64,000 bases of DNA from Apium graveolens (Eukaryota > Streptophyta > Magnoliopsida > Apiales > Apiaceae): NCBI RefSeq assembly GCF_009905375.1, contig NC_133653.1, positions 65,817,414 to 65,881,413 on the forward strand, in the 5' to 3' direction. A program made the translations under genes and the position numbers. The notes under the pieces were generated by a model. It was given only the letters and a program-made list of their open reading frames with translations, made no database searches and had not been told where the DNA came from. Positions 57,432-64,000 of the stretch are shown here, one piece after another. How positions within the stretch are numbered: the first letter of the stretch is position 1; each line of letters opens with the position of its first letter.

Positions 57432-58152
57432 TTTATTTTCTTCTTCCTATTTTTCTTCATCATCAGCCTTGCCCTGCTTCTTGAGCTAGGATAAAGGCTG
57501 TTGATGTTAGGTTTAGCAGCTTAGGGAAATCTTGTACAAGTTCTGATGTAATTTAAATTTCATGAATGTATTCTCTTGATATATTAATGAAATTTGTTTT
57601 TGTTTCAAGATCTTGTCTCTGAGATATTTTGTAATGCATTGATAAATCCTGATATATATTCATATTCTGATGACCATATAAATTCTGTTTTCACTTAAGT
57701 TCTGATTTTATTTTATCAGTACTTGCTCATCTGATTTATTATGGTCCTTTTCACTTGATTTTTTTTTCAGAATATTGATGTTGCAGTGATAAATAATTAA
57801 ATAAGTGGGAACGATTTCAATTTTGAATTAAAACTGTTTCACCTTGATTAATGGAATAACTGGGTAAGTGGAACGTTTTTTTTCCTTGAAAAACTGCAAG
57901 TGGGTAAGTAATGATTACTGTTTTCTCGAGCCCAGTAACTATCCGTTATTACTGCATGTCTGACAGGTGTCCAACGGTTACATTTTTTTTAAGGTATAAG
58001 TAAGACAGAGAGAGGATTTTTTTTAATCTTTTATTTCCTTTCACACTTTTTCTCTCTAATTGCTTTTACTCTCTTACTTCTTCTAACATTGGTTTTTCAT
58101 ATAGACATTCTATCAAACACCTAACAGGCACTTACACATCTCGATTAATTTC
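57432..58152 (+). other. Spacer between the two post-pol ORFs of B1
   Basis: It contains more ttctgat motifs (57541, 57668, 57703), a tataag at 57995-58000, and a long C/T-rich leader (about 58010-58150) before the aORF. Confidence 0.65.
57995..58000 (+). promoter_or_regulatory. Possible TATA element for the B1 aORF
   Basis: ggtataagtaag occurs about 158 bp before the ATG at 58153, followed by tctttt/ctctct-rich leader. Weaker than the other two cases. Confidence 0.35.
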
Positions 58153-58804
58153 ATGGCACCAAAGGATTTAATCATTGATGGAGCTAAATTTGTTCCAAAC
58201 AATTATGCAACTATTCTTGATAATGCTGAAACTCCATCTGAATTGCATTTTGTGCAAGATCTTCTTGCACATAGTGAAATTGGGTATGCGTTGACCCAAC
58301 CTTCCGTCTTCTCCAGTCAACAAGTTCTAACACTTTGGAGGACTGGAAACTTTGATAATGGTGGTCCAAATGGTACTCCTAGTATTGTTTTCGAAGTGGG
58401 TGATTCTTCATATACAGTCACTCCTGGTACAATACGTAAGGCTCTACATCTCCCAGAAGGATGTACTTTTTCAATTCCAGAGGAATCAGCTCTTCAGGAG
58501 TTAATGGCCAGTTTGGGATATGAACAGAGTTTGGCAAAGCTTGGGCAGTTGAAACGGGCTCATATCAGGAGAGAATGAAGCTTCTTCTTCGACTGCATCA
58601 CTAAAGCTTTTGGGAACAAGTGTTCAAATTTTGATGCCATCCCCATAATGAGTCAGCACATCGGGTATGCCATTATAAACCAAACTCATTTTGATTTTGC
58701 AACGGCTATAATTGGTTTTATTGGGGATAGGATGACAGAGGATAGGAATGTTGTCTATTTTGCTAGATTCTGTCAACTTATATATACTTTTTGTACTGAT
58801 GAAC
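58153..58804 (+). pseudogene. Additional ORF of B1, truncated by B2
   Basis: The ATG at 58153 starts MAPKDLIIDGAKF. Segments LWRTGNF, IRKALHLP, AKLGQLKR and REWSFF, then SNFDAI, match the A aORF in order and spacing. TGA at 58576-58578 is probably TGG: Trp is conserved in A at this place. The frame then stays open to the B2 LTR at 58805; the last residues beyond are LTR translation. There is no obvious membrane span. Function unknown; the position corresponds to the env-like ORF of Sireviruses, but homology to an envelope is not visible. Confidence 0.8.
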
Positions 58805-59415
58805 TGTTAGATATATTTGATAATGTCATGGCTAATATAATTTATGTTTAGATTTCAGATCTTACTTAACAGGACAAATCAGTACTTAATTGTTGATCAG
58901 TACTTATACTGGAAGTCAGGACTTAAGGATATCAGTACTTATATTATCAGGAGATAATCATCAGAAGTTAGATATCAGAACTTAAGTGCTGAAGGATGAT
59001 CAGAGAAGGACAGTAGCTGATTAAAGGAAAGAAGATCGAGATAAACATAAGAAGAGATATGCATGAAGAAGGAATTCCGTGAAGAATGGAATACTTGGAA
59101 GAAAAGATATCTGATTGATATATTTTAGGAAGCAAAATTATATTCCATATCAATTAGCAATTATCTTGTAACTGTGTAGTATATAAACACAGACATAGGG
59201 TTTACACTAAAAGTGTTAATATATTCGAGAAGATTATTCATTGTAACCCTAGCAGCTCTCGTGATATTTGTTCATCACTGAGAGGTAACAGTTCCATACT
59301 ATAACAGAGTTTATTGTTTCAATAAAGTTTGTTTTCTGTTACTTAATACATTAAAGTTTGATTTGATTGTATTATACACTGTATTCACCCCCTCTACAGT
59401 GTGTGTGACCTAACA
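58805..59415 (+). repeat. 5' LTR of B2
   Basis: 611 bp, tgttagatat ... gacctaaca, matching 34124-34715. TATA at 59180-59187; aataaa near 59322. Confidence 0.92.
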
Positions 59416-59417
59416 AG

Positions 59418-59429
59418 TGGTATTAGAGC
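59418..59429 (+). other. Primer binding site of B2 (one substitution)
   Basis: tggtattagagc has one C-to-T change from the iMet site in B1. Confidence 0.85.
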
Positions 59430-59471
59430 TAATCTGTTAACACACATACAACTAAAGATCCATACACAATC

Positions 59472-61808
59472 ATGTCTGACACAGAAACTCCAACTAAGCC
59501 TACCAAAACTGAAAAACCTCCGAAGCCACAAATTCAAAGTCGGTATGAGACTATCAGGGTTCCCATACTGAGACCATCTGAATATCCCATATGAAAGGTA
59601 AGGATGACCATGTTCCTGGAAGCAACAGATCCAGAATACCTTGATAGAATCAAGGAAGGCCCTCACAAACCAACCAAGCTCGCTGTTGCAGTTGCAGGTG
59701 AAGCAGCAAAGACCGTACCAAAGGAGAAGAGTGATTATACTGCTAAAGAAATTGCATCAATTGCTAAGGATGCCAAGGTACGACACTTACTGTATAGTGC
59801 CATTGATAATGTAATGTCAAACAAGATAATCAACTGCAAGACTGCTAAGGAGATATGGGATGCTCTGGAAACAAGGTGTCAGGGAACGGAGACAATTAAG
59901 AAGAACAGGAAGACAATACTCACTCAAGAGTATGAACACTTTGACTCAAAGACTAATGAGTCATTGAATGATTTATATGATAGATTTGTCAAACTTTTGA
60001 ATGATTTGTCATTGATTAATAAAGAGTATAATCTTGAAGATTCAAACCTTAAGTTCCTGTTAGCTCTTCCTGAATGGTGGGATTTGAAGGCAACGACAAT
60101 AAGAGACAACTATAATCTTGCTGAAACAACTCTTGACAAAATCTATGGTATGCTCAAGACTCATGAGCTTGAGATGGAACAAAGAAGCAAGAGGAAAGGA
60201 GGAAAGTCAAGGACAGTTGCTCTTAAGGCTGAAGAAGAATTCCCCAAAGCAGCTTCCTCAAGGAAAGACAAAGGTAAAGCTCTTGTCATAAAGTCTGAAA
60301 CTGAGTCATCAAGTTCTGAAAGTGATGATGACTCAGATTCTGAAAGCTTGCCTGAGACTGATGCTGATGAGGAGATGATGAAGCTGTGTGTTCTTATGGT
60401 GAAAGGAATCACAAAGATTGCATACAGGAAGTTCAGGAAGGGAAAGAAATTTTCCAGGAAAGGCATAAGTTCTGATAAGAAGAATTTCAGAAGATCTGAA
60501 GGCAGAGGAGGAAAGTCTGACAGAGGAGATCACACCAATGTTAAATGCTATAACTATGGTGAGAAAGGCCACATATCTCCTGATTGCAAGAAGGTAAAGG
60601 GTGACAAAGGCAAGGCTCTTGTCACAAAGCAGAAAAGTTGGACAGACACCTCAGACTCTGAAAGTGAGGAAAACTAAGCTTTGATGGCAAATGCTGATAA
60701 AGAAAGTGCTGAGAGTAGTTCTGAAGCTGCTGAAACAAAGGTACTTCAGACTACTTATGCTTTTCATACTGATGATATTAATAAATTGAGAAGATATCTT
60801 AAAACCATGTTTGTTAGTTATAGAGATCAAACTTTAACATGTGAAAGATTAACTTCTGAAAATCTTGCATTTAAGAAAAGAAATGATTTCTTAGAAAAAG
60901 AGTTAGTCATGTTCCATCAAACTCAGAAGGATAGAGATGATGCTTTTTATGTTAGGGATGAAGTGCTAAAAATGAATGAATCTCTAAAAACTGAGTTAGA
61001 AAAGGAAAGAGAGATTATCAGGACTTGGACTAACTCTGGCAAAACAACTCAAAATTTGCTAAGTAGTGGAAACTGGAAAGATGGCTTAGGTTATGGAGAA
61101 GATAAGAATGATAAAGGAACTGAAGAAATTAAGCCTGTTGATAAGCAAAAGCCAAAGTTAAAACCTGTTAAGTTTGTAACTGTAAAGTCTGAAAATGAGA
61201 AATCAGAAGTTACAAAGGAATTAACTTCTGACAAACTAAAACAGGAAAAGACAGCTGAAGTGAACATAGGCTTAATGACAAAGAAGCAGCTTAAGCATAA
61301 GCTGAAAGATGTTAAGAATGCAAACAAGGTAAAATCACCTAGGAAAAGTAGGAATGGAAAGGAAGGTGTGAATAAAAGCAATAATTATAAACCTGTTCCT
61401 GATGCTCCTAGGAAAACATGTCATAACTGTGGAAGTTCTAACCATCTGGCTTCTTTTTGCAGGAAGAATAAGAATATTAACTCCTTACCTTCAAAATCAG
61501 GAGTTAAGAGTCAGTCTGTTAGATACAAACCACAAAATCCTTGTTTTCATTATGGTAGTTTATGGCATTCCATTTATACTTGTAAGGAATATCATAGCTT
61601 GTACTATAATTATTATCAAATAAAACCTTCTTTGAAGAAAGTTTCCATTGTTCCTTCTAGTGTAAATTCTGATTCAAAGTCTGATAGTGTAAGTTCTGAT
61701 AAGAAAAATGTTAACATAAACTCTGATGCTAAATCCGCTGCAAATGTTAACAAACTTAATAAGGCCAAAGGATCCAAGCAAGTATGGGTCCTTAAAACTA
61801 ATAATTAG
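59472..61808 (+). pseudogene. gag: Gag of B2, two nonsense codons
   Basis: The ATG at 59472 is the homologue of the B1 start. TGA at 59592-59594 replaces TGG (YAIWK region), so a later Met at 59604 only appears to be the start. TAA at 60675-60677 replaces TAT. The same frame runs to TAG 61806-61808. Zinc knuckle one is CYNYGEKGHISPDC and three is CFHYGSLWHSIYTC, both with Cys-to-Tyr; the second (CHNCGSSNHLASFC) is intact. It retains the 44 bp deleted in B1. Confidence 0.9.
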
Positions 61809-61820
61809 TGGTCTTTATGA

Positions 61821-64000
61821 TTGCAGGGCAACAGGAAAAATATTCTAGTTCTGGACAGTGGATGTTCAGGACATATGACTGGAAATAAGGCCCTACTATC
61901 AGACTTTATGGAGAAAGCTGGCCCAAGTGTTTCTTATGGAGATGGCAACATTAGAAAAACATTGGGATATGGCAATATCAATCTTGGAAATGTCATAATT
62001 AAAGAAGTAGCTCTGGTCTCAGGACTTAAACACAACCTACTGAGTATAAGTCAAATATGTGATAGAGGTTATCATGTTGATTTCTTTGAAGAACACTGTG
62101 AAATTGTGAGTAAATCTAAAGGAAAAGTTGTTCTGAAAGGATACAGGCATGGTAACATTTATGAAGCTAAGCTTTCAACATGTACTGATGGTTCTGCAAT
62201 CTGTCTGATGAGTAGAGCATCAATTGAAGAAAGCTGGAATTGGCATAAGAAACTCTCTCATTTAAATTTCAACAATATAAATGAACTGGTCAAGAAAAAT
62301 CTTGTGAGAGGACTGCCAAAGTCAGTATTTGCTCCTGATGGTCTTTGTGATTCCTGTCAGAAAGCCAAACAAAGAAAATCTTCATTCAAGAGCAAGACTG
62401 AATCATCAATTCTTGAGCCTTATCATCTACTACATGTTGATCTATTTGGTCCAGTAAATGTCATGTCTATTGCAAAGAAGAAGTATGCATTGGTCATAGT
62501 GGATGAGTTCATCAGATACACATGGGTGTATTTCTTGCACACAAAAAGTGACACTGCATCTATCTTGATAGATCATGTCAAACAGCTGGATAAAATGGTC
62601 AAAGATTCTGTGAAAATTTTAAGGAGTGATAATGGCACTGAGTTGAAGAATTTGATAATGGAAGAGTTCTGCAAAAACCATGGATCAAAGCATGAATTTT
62701 CTGCTCCTGGAACTCCACAGCAAAATGGAGTTGTTGAAAGGAAGAATAGAACTCTCGTTGAAGCTGCACGTACAATGCTTGAAGAAGCAAAGCTTCCAAC
62801 CTACTTCTGGGCTGAAGCTGTGCAGACTGCTTATTTTACTCAAAATGCAACAGTCATTAACAAGCATGGAAAAACACCATATGAGATGGTGAAGAAAAAA
62901 AGCCAAATCTGAAATATTTTCATGTATTTGGATGCAAGTGTTTTGTTCTCAAGACTCATCCTGAACAGCTATCAAAGTTTGATCTAAAAGCTGATGAAGG
63001 AATCTTTGTTAGATATCCACTTTCCACAAAAGCCTTTAGAGTCTATAATTTGAAAACAAAAGTGGTCATGGAATCTATCAATGTCTCTTTTGATGATAAG
63101 AAGATTACTGGTCTTGAAGATTTAATTGACCATGATCAGCTGAGATTTGAAAATGAAGACTCAAAATCTGATACTGAAAATCCTGACAGTCTAATTCCTG
63201 ATACTGTAAACTCTGATGGATTAAACTCTGATTTTATTGAAACTGTGGTGACTACGTCAAAGGAAGATGCACCTATGCAGGGGGAGCATACTCAAGATCC
63301 TACCACATCTCAAGAAACATCAGAACATGCATCTGGCTCTTCAAGTTCTGATTCGTCAAGTTCTGATAAGCCAAGTTCTGATAGTGCTGAAAATCTAAAT
63401 ACTGAAGAATCCAACTCAGAGAGCATAGTTTCAGGGGGAGCATCAGAAAATGAAAATGAAGATAACATGGATCATGGGGGAGCATCCAGTTCTAGAGAAA
63501 ACCTTCCATCTGCAAAGAAGTGGACAAAATCACATACACCTGATTTGATAATTGGAAATCCTGATGCAGGTGTCAGAACTAGAACTGGTACTTCAAATGA
63601 ATGTCTCTACAATTCTTTTATCTCTCAGACTGAGCCAAAGAAAGTGGAAGAAGCTCTTCAAGATGCTGATTGGGTGCAAGCAATGCAGGAAGAGTTAAAT
63701 GAATTTGAAAGAAACAAAGTCTGGACCCTAGTGCCAAGACCAAAGAATAGATCTGTTGTTGGTACAAAATGGGTATTCAGAAACAAAACTGACAGTGATG
63801 GCATAATTACAAGGAATAAGTCAAGGCTGGTTGCAAAAGGATATTCTCAACAGGAGGGAATTGATTATGATGAAACATTTGCACCAGTTGCTAGGTTAGA
63901 AGCCATAAGGATATTTTTGGCTTATGCTGCTCACAAAAAGTTTACTGTCTTTCAAATGGATGTGAAAAGTGCTTTTCTCAATGGAGAATTGGAGGAGGAG
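61821..64000 (+). pseudogene. pol: Pol of B2: protease, integrase, start of RT
   Basis: It is in frame with gag, after TAG and TGA at the border. Protease LDSGCSGHMTG; integrase finger HKKLSHLNF and CDSCQKAK; core HVDLFGP, RSDNGTEL and QNGVVERKN. A one-base deletion in an A run near 62897 shifts the frame, which then stays open from 62903 to the window end. It covers the Ser/Asp-rich linker (about 63130-63480) and RT up to [10 protein letters not shown]. The RT active site is outside the window. Confidence 0.9.

Larger units (their letters stand above)
34124..58804 (+). mobile_element. Element B1: Sirevirus-like Ty1/copia retrotransposon, interrupted three times
   Basis: The order is LTR, tRNA-iMet primer site, gag with three zinc knuckles, pol in copia order, long untranslated region, an 89-codon ORF, aORF. 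C1 is inserted in the protease-integrase region (target attaa), C2 in the RT-RNase H region (target gtaga) and B2 in the aORF. The left flank 5-mer is aaatc. The 3' LTR lies beyond the window. B1 and B2 align closely over LTR, gag and pol, which lets indels be assigned to each copy. Confidence 0.9.
58805..64000 (+). mobile_element. Element B2: second Sirevirus-like element of the B family, cut by the window end
   Basis: LTR, primer site, gag and pol align with B1. It is inserted in the aORF of B1; the left flank 5-mer is tgaac. No purine tract precedes 58805, so this LTR is a new 5' LTR and not the 3' LTR of B1. It runs off the window within RT. Confidence 0.9.

Noticed and set aside
58805..59415. 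This LTR as the shared LTR of a B1-B2 tandem dimer
   Set aside because: No polypurine tract precedes it, and it cuts the B1 aORF at a place where the homologous A protein continues. Insertion of a new element is simpler.
59604..60677. Start of B2 gag at 59604
   Set aside because: The homologous start is 59472; an in-frame TGA replacing TGG at 59592 only makes 59604 look like the first Met.

Overview
This window is plant nuclear DNA made entirely of nested LTR retrotransposons. I see no host gene, tRNA or rRNA. Everything recognisable belongs to Ty1/copia or Ty3/gypsy elements of flowering-plant type: TG...CA LTRs, tRNA-iMet or tRNA-Asp primer sites, 5-bp target duplications, and CCHC Gag, DSG/DTG protease, DDE integrase, Y(V/L)DD or FMDD reverse transcriptase and RNase H motifs. 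A repeat-rich eudicot is likely. I cannot name the species.

Layout (names are mine). The oldest layer is element A, a minus-strand copia element of Sirevirus type. Its pieces are at 11001-11664, 23190-28119 and 32291-34123. It has Gag, Pol and, after Pol, an additional ORF (aORF). Four insertions broke it. (1) E, a plus-strand Athila-like gypsy element (1-11000), sits in the aORF. (2) S1, a minus-strand solo LTR (11665-23189), also sits in the aORF and itself carries D, a minus-strand copia element (12470-20206). (3) S2, a 4.2-kb plus-strand solo LTR (28120-32290), sits in gag. (4) B1, a plus-strand Sirevirus-like copia element (34124 onward), sits in A's 5' LTR. B1 is in turn broken by two copies of a gag-only family, C1 (37259-45110) and C2 (47620-55041), and by B2, a second member of its own family (58805 to the window end). 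Target duplications are visible for S1 (4 of 5 bases), D (gtata), S2 (ggttt), C1 (attaa) and C2 (gtaga). Removing each insert restores the interrupted reading frame, or for D restores continuous S1 sequence.

How the parts work together. E, A, B1, B2 and D encode Gag-Pol, but every copy has nonsense codons or frameshifts, mostly C-to-T (CAG/CAA/CGA to stop) or G-to-A at TGG. C has LTRs, primer site, polypurine tract and gag (fully open in C2) but only a protease stub of pol, so it must borrow pol functions. E, A and B1 carry post-pol ORFs that look like one protein family although E is gypsy and A/B1 are copia. Each is preceded by a TATA box and a pyrimidine-rich leader, as if it had its own promoter. 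B1 has a second small ORF of unknown function with the same promoter layout.

Several families also carry their own short dispersed motif: CCGACGGATGA in A, AAGTTCTGAT in B, GATTGTC...CTAGTTCAT in the C LTRs, GCCACGATGGGTGGC in the D leader, and CTGAGCGCCCGCTCAG in E. In A and B the motif occurs both in untranslated regions and in frame inside low-complexity protein linkers.
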